DNA of 64,000 nt from VAZQ01 sp046733355 (GCA_046733355.1 JBKPOZ010000038.1:1-64000); one strand, 5' to 3'; shown: positions 55,068 through 63,922, numbered from the stretch's first letter. Made by a program: numbers and translations. Notes: generated from the letters alone by a model not told the origin.

Positions 55068-55484
55068 TTATTTGCGACGCCGGCGCTGCTGCCCCAGGCC
55101 CATCTGCTTGGCGAGACGTGAGCGCGCCGCGGCATAGCTTGGCGCTACCATTGGGTAATCCTTGGGCAGTCCCCATTTGCTGCGATATTGCTCGGGGGTG
55201 AGATTGTATTGCGTGCGCAGATGCCGCTTGAGCGACTTGAACTTTTTCCCGTCTTCGAGACAGACGATGTAATCCGGGCTGATTGATTTCTTCACCGGAA
55301 TGCTGGGCTTAAGCGAGTCGCTCAGGCTTTCGATCTGACCGCTGGAAACCCGGCTCAATGCAGTGTGGACCTGACCAATCAACATTGGCAACTCGGCAGA
55401 AGGAACCGGATTATTGCTGACGTAGGCTGAAACAATGGAAGCGGTGAGCTCGATGAAATTAGTAGGGGGCGGATTGTCGCTCAT
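55068..55484 (-). CDS. MucR/Ros family transcriptional regulator
   Basis: This 138-residue protein is a Ros/MucR-type prokaryotic zinc-finger regulator and H-NS-like DNA organiser. It has the N-terminal oligomerisation part (IELTASIVSAYVSNNPVPSA) and the DNA-binding domain PDYIVCLEDGKKFKSLKRHL followed by TQYNLTPEQYRSKWGLPKDYP. The Cys/Asp/His pattern is kept, but the final His ligand of the finger is Gln (RTQYN where others have RTHYN). The tail ends GQQRRRRK. It is convergent with sufE. Its targets are probably exopolysaccharide, motility and cell-cycle genes (by family). Confidence 0.93.
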   Translation of the reverse strand: MSDNPPPTNFIELTASIVSAYVSNNPVPSAELPMLIGQVHTALSRVSSGQIESLSDSLKPSIPVKKSISPDYIVCLEDGKKFKSLKRHLRTQYNLTPEQYRSKWGLPKDYPMVAPSYAAARSRLAKQMGLGQQRRRRK

Positions 55485-55617
55485 CGAGGATATCCACTCA
55501 GCATTAATGGAGGTTCAGACAGTATATTTCCACAAATACCAAGATTATTCTTGTGATTGGCGCGAGGCAAGTAAGAGCTTATCGTGATTCCGCGAAGGCT
55601 TAATAGCGATATACACG
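55485..55617. promoter_or_regulatory. Upstream region of the mucR-like gene
   Basis: This 133-base AT-rich stretch (for example AGTATATTTCCACAAATACC and AAGATTATTCTTGTGATTGG) lies before the mucR-like start codon. MucR proteins bind AT-rich, T-A-step-containing sites and repress themselves, so an autoregulatory site is plausible; this is an inference. Confidence 0.45.
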
Positions 55618-55652
55618 AAAAAAGCCGCTCGCGGCCGAACGGCGAGCGCTGA
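55618..55652 (-). terminator. Rho-independent terminator of the 343-residue membrane protein gene
   Basis: On the minus strand, AGCGCTCGCC and GGCCGCGAGCGGCT form a GC stem with an inner loop, followed by a run of six T (AAAAAA at 55618-55623 on the plus strand). It lies 13 bases after the stop codon at 55665, in the expected place. Confidence 0.8.
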
Positions 55653-55664
55653 CGACAAACGAGC

Positions 55665-56696
55665 CTACGAACTACTCTCGATATGCGCGCGCAGCTCGGC
55701 AATGGACCCGAAGCGGACAGCGCCCTCAGGAAGGTTCGCCTCGATCGAGCCATCGGCGTATAGCGTGTATGCCATCCCGTCCACCACCCCCGATTTGACG
55801 GCTTGCGGCGGCTCCGCCGGGGCAGGTGCGGGGCGGACCGGGCTTGCTGCGGGTTGTGTTTCGACCTGCTCTTGCTTGGTCTCGGATTCAGGGGGTGCTG
55901 GCGGCCTTGCTGCGGGCCGTCTTTCGACCTGCTCGTGCTTCGCCTGCAGGTCAGGCGGGCGTGTCTTATTGCCCCGTGTCTCTGCCGGCCAGATAGCATC
56001 AAAATTCTCGGGCTGGCGGACGGGGCGGGCGGGTTTCGACCGGAATAAAAAATCCAATCGAGACGCTTTTAATGCCTCAGTCGCGGACTGGGCTGGTGTC
56101 CTGTCTTCGGCCGTGACCCTGGGTTCCGCGATCGGAACTTCCGGTGCTGTGCCTGCAGGCGCTTGCTGTTGCGCCGGCTCGTTGTTCGGGGACAGCGGAA
56201 CCTCATCAAGCTCCCCAGATGCTGCAGGACGCCCGTTTTCAGTGCGCGGTATGGTGGAACGAAGCCGCTCGATTGCGGCTGCCGACACGTCGACGGATGA
56301 AGGGCCGGAGAGGGGAGCCGGCGCTGGACGCGCCTCGCGGGCCTGAGTCTCCGGTTTCGCGCGGGATGCCATCGCTGGAGCAGTCGGAAGTCTTGGGCCT
56401 CCAACCGAAACGCTCAGCGGACCCGGTATGGTGGGAGCCACAGAAACATTGGGCTGGGCCTCGGTTCGGCTCGCGGACAATGTCCCCAATGAACCGGCCC
56501 CACCGTTGCGCAACCGCGCGAGCTCCGCAAGCAGCGCCGAAATGCCGATCAGGACGAGGCCCCCGGTGAGAGCCGTGGTGCCAGCGACGATCAGCGTGGT
56601 CCCGAGGGTGAACTCATTGATAGGTATGCCAAATCCGATCGTGGCGACCCCACAGGCGGCGACGACAAGCCCGAGCACAAGCAACGCCAAAGACAT
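55665..56696 (-). CDS. Membrane protein with Pro/Ala-rich linker and conserved C-terminal domain
   Basis: This 343-residue protein has two N-terminal membrane spans (LALLVLGLVVAACGVATIGF and LGTTLIVAGTTALTGGLVLI), a long Pro/Ala/Glu-rich disordered linker, and a small C-terminal domain: VVDGMAYTLYADGSIEANLP then EGAVRFGSIAELRAHIE. The C-terminal part is typical of a conserved Rhizobiales family of unknown role. The linker has two imperfect copies of a K-EQVE-P-A-P motif (about 280-315). A terminator follows it. Confidence 0.75.
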   Translation of the reverse strand: MSLALLVLGLVVAACGVATIGFGIPINEFTLGTTLIVAGTTALTGGLVLIGISALLAELARLRNGGAGSLGTLSASRTEAQPNVSVAPTIPGPLSVSVGGPRLPTAPAMASRAKPETQAREARPAPAPLSGPSSVDVSAAAIERLRSTIPRTENGRPAASGELDEVPLSPNNEPAQQQAPAGTAPEVPIAEPRVTAEDRTPAQSATEALKASRLDFLFRSKPARPVRQPENFDAIWPAETRGNKTRPPDLQAKHEQVERRPAARPPAPPESETKQEQVETQPAASPVRPAPAPAEPPQAVKSGVVDGMAYTLYADGSIEANLPEGAVRFGSIAELRAHIESSS

Positions 56697-57070
56697 ACGT
56701 TCAAGCCCCCGCTAAATAGCGGCACTCAGCAGCAGCAGCCCCGCTGCTATGGTTACCAAATAATTTTGGCCGGGTTCTGTCTCGCGTGCAATAACTAATA
56801 TGGCAGAACGAGGAGCACCTCTGATCTTGCTTAACGCTAGTCTAGATGATGTCCGAAACGACACACAACCTAAACTGGAGGAACGAAGCATTGATCGAGC
56901 AATTTGGCTCTATACTGCTGAACCTGCCCTCCAGCTCCAACTCCGACCTGGGCCCCTAGTCTTGCCGCAAATTGACTCATGCGGTCCGTTGCCCGCCGGT
57001 TAACACCAGCCTAAATGGTTAACGCCGGGGCTTCGTCCTTTCCGTTTCCGCCCCGACGAGGAGGATGCCG
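56697..57070. promoter_or_regulatory. Divergent region between the membrane protein and sodB genes
   Basis: About 374 bases without a convincing gene. An ORF at 56800-57003 has no ribosome binding site or recognisable product. It is AT-richer than its surroundings (near 56750-56900) and should hold promoters for both flanking genes. GGAGGATGCCG precedes sodB. Confidence 0.4.
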
Positions 57071-57673
57071 ATGGCTTTCAGCTTGCCTGATCTTCCGTAC
57101 GCCTATGATGCGCTTGCCCCTTACATGTCGCGTGAGACGCTCGAATACCATCACGACAAGCACCACCTCGCTTACGTGAACAACGGCAACAACCTGCTCA
57201 AGGGCAGCGAGTGGGAAGGAAAGTCGCTGGATGAGGTGGTGAAAGGGTCTTTCGGCAAGAATGCTGGACTTTTCAATAATGCCGGTCAGCACTACAATCA
57301 CATCCATTTCTGGCATTGGATGAAGCCCAATGGGGGCGGTGACAAGATGCCGTCGAATCTGGAGAAAAAAATTGTTTCCGATCTCGGTTCCATTGCGAAG
57401 ATGAAGGAGGACTTCATTCAGGCCGGCGTTACCCAATTCGGATCCGGCTGGTGCTGGCTCGCGGTCAAGGATGGCAAGATCGCTGTTACCAAAACGGCCA
57501 ACGGCGAAAATCCGCTCGTGCATGGCGGCAAGCCGATTCTGGGGTGTGACGTGTGGGAGCACTCCTATTACATCGATTATCGCAACCGGCGGCCCGATTA
57601 TCTCAAGGCTTTCGTCGATCACCTGGTGAACTGGGAATACGTCGCCAAGATGCTGGATGCCGCGATGAAATGA
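57071..57673 (+). CDS. sodB: Superoxide dismutase (Fe/Mn family, SodB-like)
   Basis: This 200-residue enzyme dismutates superoxide in the cytosol. It begins MAFSLPDLPYAYDALAPYMS, and has the metal ligands in EYHHDKHHLAYVNNGN (His), FNNAGQHYNHIHFWHWMKPN (His) and CDVWEHSYYIDYRNRR (Asp and His). The HFWHWMKP and GSGWCWLAV stretches are typical of iron-type or cambialistic enzymes in Rhizobiales. The ATG at 57071 is preceded by GGAGG with correct spacing; ATG at 57065 is less likely. Confidence 0.95.
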   Translation: MAFSLPDLPYAYDALAPYMSRETLEYHHDKHHLAYVNNGNNLLKGSEWEGKSLDEVVKGSFGKNAGLFNNAGQHYNHIHFWHWMKPNGGGDKMPSNLEKKIVSDLGSIAKMKEDFIQAGVTQFGSGWCWLAVKDGKIAVTKTANGENPLVHGGKPILGCDVWEHSYYIDYRNRRPDYLKAFVDHLVNWEYVAKMLDAAMK

Positions 57674-57689
57674 GCTCGTCCGTCTGCTT

Positions 57690-59333
57690 GTGACGGCAAG
57701 TGAAGGAAGCTCGGCGCCGCTCCCCTCGCGCACAAACCACCTGATTGATCGCACCGCCTGCGGCCTGCTCGCGGCCGTAGGCCTGTTTGCGCTGCTGACA
57801 TTTCGTGATTACGGCCTCAGTTGGGACGACTACACCCATTCCCAATACGGCGAGCTGTTGCTCAACTTCTATCGCTCGGGCTTTTCCGACCGGCGCGCGC
57901 TGAGTTGGGTGAATCTCTATTACTACGGCGGCGGCTTCGACCTGCTCGCGACAGCAGCCGCGAAGGCTGTGCCATTCACGCTCTTTGAAACGCGCCGGCT
58001 GATCGGAGCGGCCATCGGGATTGTGGGCCTGTGGGCGACCTGGCGCATGGCGCGACGCATTGGGGGGCCGCTTGCGGGACTGGTTGCGCTCGCCCTGCTT
58101 GCAACTTGCCCCCTCTACTACGGTCACATGTTCATGAACCCCAAGGACATCCCCTTCGCGGCAGCGACGGCCATACTTCTATGGGCGGTCGTCGCCTTAC
58201 TGGGGCACTATCCAAGTGTATCGCTTCCCGATGTTGCCTTTGGGGGCCTTGCACTCGGCCTCTCGTTTGGTTCGCGCATCCTGGCCGGATTGGCAGTGCT
58301 GGCGGCGCTTGGCGCGCTATCTTTGCTCCTCGCGACCGAGGCCCGGCAGAAAGGATTGGCATTTGCCGGCGGGCGGCTGAGCGTATTCACCTTGCGGCTG
58401 CTGCCTGGGCTGGTTCTCGCTTTCCTCGTCATGGGCCTGCTCTGGCCGTGGTCGGTCATCAATCCGCTCAATCCCATTCGTGCGCTTCTTTACTTCTCGC
58501 ATTTTTGGGAGAAGCCCTGGACCGAGTTGTTCGCCGGCATCCCCATTTCAGTCGTCCACATGCCGCGCAGGTATGTGCCGACGCTGTTCATACTGAAGCT
58601 GCCGGAAATTTTTATCGCGCTCGGTTTGGCCGGCACAGCAGGCGCGCTTGCGGCATCGCTGAGGAGGGACATCGTTGCGCAGCGTCGGGCCATCTATTTG
58701 CTCATGGTGCTCGCCGCTTTGTTACCGATCGTCATTGTCATTGTGCTGCGGCCGGCGATGTACAATGAGGTGCGGCATTTCTTGTTTGTGCTGCCGCCCT
58801 TCGCGGCGCTGGGCGGCCTCGCCGCGGCCTGGATTTACCAGTTCGCACGTCGCTCTGCGTTGATGATGCTCCTGGCCGGCTTTGTTCTCGCCGTCGGTCT
58901 CGCCATCCCCATCACAGGCATGGCGCGGTTGCATCCCTACGAGTACACCGATTTCAACTGGCTATCGGGGGGCGTTGCTCATGCGCGCAACCGCTATATG
59001 CTCGATTACTGGGGACTGTCGCTGAAGCAGGCATCGCAAGGCCTGCTCGCTGCGTTGCATGCGCGCGGAGAGATGAAACCGGATAATCGCAAGTGGAAGG
59101 TCGCGGTATGCGGACCGTACCGCTCGCCGGAGGTGGAGCTTGGCTCGGATTTCGAGATCCGGAGCTGGGACCCGCGCGGCGCGGATTTCGCAATGATGCT
59201 TGCAGAGTTCTATTGCCGCGAGCTGGACGCACCCGTGCTGGCCGAGGTGGTGCGCGACGGCGTGGTATACGCGCGGGTCTACGACATTCGCGGACGCAGC
59301 TATGATACGCTCCTCACGCGTCCTGGCCTCTGA
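57690..59333 (+). CDS. Multi-span membrane glycosyltransferase-like protein (GT-C / GT39-like)
   Basis: This 547-residue inner-membrane protein has 11 or so hydrophobic spans and a cytoplasmic or periplasmic C-terminal domain of about 90 residues. The first loop has FRDYGLSWDDYTHSQYGE, with acidic residues placed as in GT-C transferases that use polyprenyl-phosphate sugars. MFMNPKDIPF follows, also known in this family. Start is GTG at 57690 with a poor ribosome binding site. The acceptor is unknown. It lies between sodB and a haloacid dehalogenase gene. Confidence 0.72.
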   Translation: MTASEGSSAPLPSRTNHLIDRTACGLLAAVGLFALLTFRDYGLSWDDYTHSQYGELLLNFYRSGFSDRRALSWVNLYYYGGGFDLLATAAAKAVPFTLFETRRLIGAAIGIVGLWATWRMARRIGGPLAGLVALALLATCPLYYGHMFMNPKDIPFAAATAILLWAVVALLGHYPSVSLPDVAFGGLALGLSFGSRILAGLAVLAALGALSLLLATEARQKGLAFAGGRLSVFTLRLLPGLVLAFLVMGLLWPWSVINPLNPIRALLYFSHFWEKPWTELFAGIPISVVHMPRRYVPTLFILKLPEIFIALGLAGTAGALAASLRRDIVAQRRAIYLLMVLAALLPIVIVIVLRPAMYNEVRHFLFVLPPFAALGGLAAAWIYQFARRSALMMLLAGFVLAVGLAIPITGMARLHPYEYTDFNWLSGGVAHARNRYMLDYWGLSLKQASQGLLAALHARGEMKPDNRKWKVAVCGPYRSPEVELGSDFEIRSWDPRGADFAMMLAEFYCRELDAPVLAEVVRDGVVYARVYDIRGRSYDTLLTRPGL

Positions 59334-59354
59334 TTTATTGCGGAGATCGCCCTG

Positions 59355-60014
59355 ATGCCCCGCGTTTTCGTGTTCGATGCCTATGGGACCTTGTTTGACG
59401 TGCACGCCGCGATCGGGCGTCACAAGGCAGAAGCCGGGCCGGAGTCGGAACGTTTTTCAGAAATCTGGCGTGCGAAACAGCTGGAATATACCTGGACGCT
59501 GACGCTGGCGGGCCGCTATGCCGATTTCTGGACGCTCACCGCGCTGGCGCTCGATTTCGCCTTTGCGCGCGTGCCTCAAGTCGATCGCGCGCTCAAGCCA
59601 AAACTTCTCGAGGCCTATTTCAAGCTTGACGCCTTTGCGGATGCCCATCCTGCTCTGCGCGAGCTCAAATCCATGGGGCATGCCACCGCGATCCTTTCGA
59701 ACGGGTCGCCGAAGATGCTCGCAGCGGCGGTGCAAAGCGCCGATATGGGCAGTGTGCTCGACGCGGTTCTCTCGGTCGACGCCATTCGGATGTACAAGCC
59801 GCGGCGCGAGGTCTACGCGCTGGCCACGGCGCAGTTCAAGGTTGCGCCAGGCGAGATCGTCTTCGTTTCCTCGAACCGGTGGGACATCATGGGCGCGGCG
59901 GCATGCGCCTTTCGCACGGCCTGGATCAACCGCTCCGGCGCGCCGCAGGAATATGAGCCGCCGCCGGACAAAGTGCTCGCCGATTTACGCAGCCTTGCCG
60001 CCACTGAATTCTGA
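59355..60014 (+). CDS. Haloacid dehalogenase, type II (L-2-haloacid dehalogenase-like)
   Basis: This 219-residue HAD enzyme has the nucleophile Asp in VFVFDAYGTLFDV, the halide-binding region WRAKQLEYTWTLTLAGRYADF with an Arg, SNGSPKM, RMYKPRREVY with the Lys, and VFVSSNRWDIMGA. This is the full set seen in L-2-haloacid dehalogenases, which invert configuration and release halide by an ester intermediate. It starts 22 bases after the membrane protein gene. Whether the cell meets haloacids is unknown. Confidence 0.85.
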   Translation: MPRVFVFDAYGTLFDVHAAIGRHKAEAGPESERFSEIWRAKQLEYTWTLTLAGRYADFWTLTALALDFAFARVPQVDRALKPKLLEAYFKLDAFADAHPALRELKSMGHATAILSNGSPKMLAAAVQSADMGSVLDAVLSVDAIRMYKPRREVYALATAQFKVAPGEIVFVSSNRWDIMGAAACAFRTAWINRSGAPQEYEPPPDKVLADLRSLAATEF

Positions 60015-60026
60015 GTTCGCGTGGAT

Positions 60027-61421
60027 TCATGGAGGCTCTGGCGTTGGCGCGCGGTCTATGCGGCTCATGTCTGACTCTGCGCCACGGGGACGTGCCCAGT
60101 CGACCGCGATGATGAATGTCGCAAGCACGGCGAGCGGCACGATGCGGCTCTGATAGCGGGCGTTCGGATTGGAGAAGATTCCGCAAATGGCCGCATTGGC
60201 GAGAAGGGCCAAAAACACCATCGCGGCAAGCAGCGCCAGCTGCGGGTTGCTACGGCGCAGCAGCACGGCGAATACCGGCAGCAGCGCGGAGCTGGCAAGC
60301 GCAACCGGCACGTGAATTATGTTCAGGATGCGGAATTCAAACGCGTCATGCTGCTGGCGCGATGCGGCAAAGCTCGCCGCCGCGTCCGGCGCGTAGCGCT
60401 TGAGCATGCTTTCCGCGTGCCAGTTGTCCTTGGCATGAAAACCCTCACCGGTCGCGAGCGTGACGAATTGCTCCAGGCTTGCGCCAATGGCCGTCCGCGC
60501 GTGCAGCCAGGGATGGTCAAAAATGCTGCCGATGATGATGCGGCGGGCTTCGGGCTCGAAGACCTCCCATCCGCCAAGCTTTGCCAGGGGACTGTTCGCC
60601 CACAGCCATTCATCCGAATCGCGCGGGAGCTCGGCGCGGAAAGCGCACAGGTGGATATTTGCGTCGGGGCAGTGATCGTCCAGATATCGCGCAACGAGCC
60701 CGTCCTGCAGCAGGCGCGCAAAAAGGAACGTGCTCCCCCCTGGTGTCAACCGCAGTTGCCCGGTGATCGCGGTATTGGAAATGAGCGCCAGCGCGATCCC
60801 TGCGGCTGCCGCCAGCACGGGATGCAGCAGACGGGGGGACGGGAGCGCGAGACGGACGGCAAGCAGTTTCAGGGCGAAGAGTGCCACGAGCAGCGCGGCA
60901 GCGAGCGCGAGAATGGTCAGATGGCTCGCCATTGCGAACGCCACCAGGCCGGGGAGGGCCAGCTCCTCCGTACGTGTCAGTTGTTTATGCGAGAAAGCAA
61001 GGAGCAGCAGAGCCAGCGCGGCGAGCGGCACGAAGACGTCGGGCATGAGCATGCCGGTGTACCAGGGCAGGCTGGTGCACAAGATCAGCAGCCCTACCGC
61101 AAATGCGAACATCCCGAGCTCTTCGCCGTGGTAGACGCGCAGGGCGAGCCATATCAGCCAGAGGGCGAGCAGGGCGTGAACGACAATAATCGGCCAAAAA
61201 TTCCAACGAATGCCGGAGGCCAGCAACAGTCCGTAGAGCGCCGAGCGACCCAGGGCGAGCGTGCGCTCGAACGGCCGCGCCAGATATCCTCCGGTGTCCG
61301 CAAACACGAACGGAAAACCATTCGCGGCGGCCAGAGCCAGCAGCGCAATCAGTGCCGTTGCTACAGATGTCAGATGCGGGATGCCAAATGTATTTGCACT
61401 CTGACCTCTGATCTCTGACAT
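60027..61421 (-). CDS. Multi-span membrane protein
   Basis: This 464-residue protein has about 10 hydrophobic spans; the early loop has ANGFPFVFADTGGYLARPFE and a middle periplasmic loop has HCPDANIHLCAFRAELPRDS with two Cys. The layout resembles bacterial membrane glycosyltransferases without a recognised GT motif. The start codon ATG (61419-61421) and first codons (MSEIRGQS) are part of heptamer array 3, so the native start may differ; no other in-frame start is seen before the first span. It follows the M48 gene by 11 bases. Confidence 0.65.
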   Translation of the reverse strand: MSEIRGQSANTFGIPHLTSVATALIALLALAAANGFPFVFADTGGYLARPFERTLALGRSALYGLLLASGIRWNFWPIIVVHALLALWLIWLALRVYHGEELGMFAFAVGLLILCTSLPWYTGMLMPDVFVPLAALALLLLAFSHKQLTRTEELALPGLVAFAMASHLTILALAAALLVALFALKLLAVRLALPSPRLLHPVLAAAAGIALALISNTAITGQLRLTPGGSTFLFARLLQDGLVARYLDDHCPDANIHLCAFRAELPRDSDEWLWANSPLAKLGGWEVFEPEARRIIIGSIFDHPWLHARTAIGASLEQFVTLATGEGFHAKDNWHAESMLKRYAPDAAASFAASRQQHDAFEFRILNIIHVPVALASSALLPVFAVLLRRSNPQLALLAAMVFLALLANAAICGIFSNPNARYQSRIVPLAVLATFIIAVDWARPRGAESDMSRIDRAPTPEPP

Positions 61422-61431
61422 CCGATCTCTG
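61363..61431. repeat. Inverted array of degenerate heptamers (copy 3)
   Basis: Right arm: CTCTGAC, CTCTGAT, CTCTGAC, ATCCGAT, CTCTG at about 61399-61431. Left arm: ACAGATGTCAGATG near 61363-61376. The arms are reverse complements of each other in unit sequence. The array spans the M48-membrane protein gap and encodes the first residues of the latter. The units match those of copy 2. Confidence 0.75.
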
Positions 61432-61432
61432 C

Positions 61433-62935
61433 TTACTCCATCACCAATTTCACGGATTGGCCAGGCGTGAGCCGCTCGTGCGGCTCGAAACCGTTGATAA
61501 TGCGGAAACGCTCAAGCGAGTGGTCCCGCGTAGCCATGCGGCTCGCGAGCCCCTCGATCGTATCGCCGGCCCCGACCGTCACCACCCGGATGTGCAGCGG
61601 TTTGGCGGCCTCGCTTTCCGAGAGCGTCATGCGCCGGAAGGAGCCGACCGCTTCCCGAAAGGCGCGATCCGTATCGGGCGTCATGCGCTTGGCGGCGAAA
61701 ATGAACCGATAGACGTCGCTGCCGAAGCGCACGGCATAAAGACGGAAGGTCCATTGCTCGCCATGGGCCAGGGCGGTTGCAGCAGGAAAGCCGTTGATTG
61801 TGAGCTCCTCCACGCTGCGTGCCTCGACGTTCTCGATCCATCCGGACGTGAGGTACGCGGGCAGGGTCTGCTCAGCCGCGACGCGCACGACGTCGACGCG
61901 GAGTGCCTGGCCGCCTCCTTCGCGTACCCCCAGCACTGCCTGGGCGGTGTTGTCCAACGCGAAGCCCTCGGGAGCCAGGAATGTGAAGCCCAGTCGCGGA
62001 TGGAGAAAGCGTCGGCCGCGCACGAAACCTTCGCTCGGATCTTCGCCGTAGACCATGCCGTCAATCGAGGCGAGGTAAGCCACCCGGTCCTTTTCCGGCG
62101 TTTCTGGCGTGCTGAACTGGCGCGCATTGGTTTGCGCATTCCGAATGCGTTCGGGTGTTGCCGGATGCGAGGAAAGAAAATCCGGCCCGCCCGCCTCGCC
62201 GCGGGACGATTGCGCCTGGCCGGCTTTGAGCTCCGCATTGCGTCCCATCGAGGTGAGAAAACGCACGGCGCCGTAAGGATCGTAGCCGGCGCGCGCCGCA
62301 ATCCCGACCCCGATTGCATCGGCCTCGAGCTCCTGCGCGCGCGAGAAGCTCGCAAGCTTGATTCTGGATTTTGCCAGAGCAAGCGCGCTCGTCTCCGGGT
62401 CGCTTCCGAGATCGGTGAATACGCGCGTGACCAGCGCCGCCTGACGTACTTCGTCCTCACGTATGGCGGCGTGCCGCGCAATGACATGAGACATCTCGTG
62501 CGACAGGACCGAGGCAACTTCGGACGTGTCGTTCGCGAGCGCGATCAAGCCGCGCGTCACGTAAAGACGTCCGTTAGGCAGGGCGAACGCATTGATCGAG
62601 GCCGAATTCAGGATGGTGATACGATAGCGCAGGTCAGCACGTTCGGAGGCGGCGACAAGCTTTGACACGGTCTCGATGAGCAGCGCCTCCAGCTTGGGAT
62701 CGTCGTAGGAGCCGTTATACGCTGCAAGAATGCGCTGGTGCTCGCGATCGGAACCTCGGGCCGGGGCGGGCTCGGAAAGCTTCGCACCCTGCGGCAGCGA
62801 AGCAGGGGGTGCGGCCGTCATCAGCAAGGTCGAGCTGCATGCCATCAGCGGCAGCGCGAGCGCGGCAAGGGCGATGACCTTGCACGCCAGGCGCGCTCGT
62901 GCGCCGGCGAGCGCAGCGGCATGTGGCGCAATCAT
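61433..62935 (-). CDS. M48 family metalloprotease, lipoprotein, with C-terminal LysM-like domain
   Basis: This 500-residue protein has a lipoprotein signal with lipobox LPLMACSS, a zinc-metalloprotease domain with SHEMSHVIARHAA (HExxH) and the downstream ELEADAIGVGIAARAGYDP motif with the third ligand Glu, and a C-terminal segment with VTVGAGDTIEGLASRM and IINGFEPHERLTPGQSVKL that is LysM-like. Family members (BepA, LoiP, YfgC) act in outer-membrane protein quality control. The ATG at 62935 is preferred over a TTG at 62962. Confidence 0.88.
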   Translation of the reverse strand: MIAPHAAALAGARARLACKVIALAALALPLMACSSTLLMTAAPPASLPQGAKLSEPAPARGSDREHQRILAAYNGSYDDPKLEALLIETVSKLVAASERADLRYRITILNSASINAFALPNGRLYVTRGLIALANDTSEVASVLSHEMSHVIARHAAIREDEVRQAALVTRVFTDLGSDPETSALALAKSRIKLASFSRAQELEADAIGVGIAARAGYDPYGAVRFLTSMGRNAELKAGQAQSSRGEAGGPDFLSSHPATPERIRNAQTNARQFSTPETPEKDRVAYLASIDGMVYGEDPSEGFVRGRRFLHPRLGFTFLAPEGFALDNTAQAVLGVREGGGQALRVDVVRVAAEQTLPAYLTSGWIENVEARSVEELTINGFPAATALAHGEQWTFRLYAVRFGSDVYRFIFAAKRMTPDTDRAFREAVGSFRRMTLSESEAAKPLHIRVVTVGAGDTIEGLASRMATRDHSLERFRIINGFEPHERLTPGQSVKLVME

Positions 62936-62948
62936 GGTCACAGGGGTT

Positions 62949-63798
62949 TCAGCGCTCCGCAATCTCGATCTGCTCCGGCCGGCTCACTTCAATACGTGGT
63001 CCGTTACGCTCTTCCACCCATCCACGGACGCGCACACGAAGTCTCAAGGTTGCGAGGGTTCAGCCCGGCGGCAACCAGGTTGCGCTCACTGCGTTTGGCA
63101 ATCGTGACCGTGAGCGCCTCTGACCAGCGCCGGCCAAAATTGACGTAGATCGTGCCTGCGCTTTCCCGGACGGAGATTACCGTCCCCTCGACGACGGTGA
63201 AATGGCCCCGCCGATCAAGAAGATCACGGAAGCTTTCAGCCCTTACCAGGGCATAATATGGATCGGCCCACAGGCCAAGCTTGGCCCGGCGCGCCGTTTC
63301 TTCCTTGGCAAAAAATCGAGCGGCACAGGCGGCATGCGAGCCCTCGATAGACACGCGCGCGAAGCCCCGCGCCACCATTTCCTCGGCGACCGATGAGGGT
63401 ACCCCATTCTGCACGATATAGGCGTCGGCGATGACGCGGCCATATCGGTCGGATGCGGCTCGCATCTGCCGCAGCTCGACGGATTGACCGGCCACGAGGG
63501 TTTGCAAGGCGGCGCGTGCGGCCGCTGCCGTGCCTGCTTGCGCGTCCGCTTGCCGGGATACCCCGAGAAGCGGCACTTCCAGGTTCGGCAGCCGGACCTC
63601 GCGCCCGTCCTCAAGTACGAAGCTGCGGCCGTCGAGCACCTCGGTCACGGTTGCGATGCCGACCACCTGCAGCGCGCATCCGGCGCTGGAGCCCTGCTGA
63701 GCCTGCGCATTTGGGCTCCCCACTGGCGCCAGCATCAGGGCAAGGAAGCTCAGGATGCGGCCTACCCCCGGAACACCGCCGCGCTCGACTGCCGCCAT
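62949..63798 (-). pseudogene. Thermonuclease (SNase)-like secreted protein, frameshifted near the C-terminus
   Basis: The open frame from 63798 stops at 63004 (264 residues). It has a signal peptide (GRILSFLALMLAPVGSPNAQ), a TNase-like domain with VTEVLDGRSFVLEDGREVRL, ASDRYGRVIADAYI and GLWADPYYALV, and then FGRRWSEALTVTIAKRSERN. Near 63036-63045 the frame shifts: another frame continues with RVRVRGWVEERNGPRIEVSR and EQIEIAER to a TGA at 62949-62951. That tail is normal for the family in Rhizobiales. One extra base explains it. The nuclease core itself is intact, so activity may remain. The start is uncertain (63855 also possible). Confidence 0.75.
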
Positions 63799-63922
63799 GC
63801 GACAAGGGAAAACACGGAATGGGGCGGCACTGCGGCGTTCGGGCCCCTCGGCCATTTCGTCCGTTTTGACCGAGGCGCGCACTGCGGTGTAAACAAACTG
63901 CGATTGCCCGTGGAGCATTCTT

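Noticed and set aside
56800..57003. 67-residue plus-strand ORF (MAERGAPLILLNASL...)
   Set aside because: No ribosome binding site, no recognisable domain, and it lies in a divergent promoter region.
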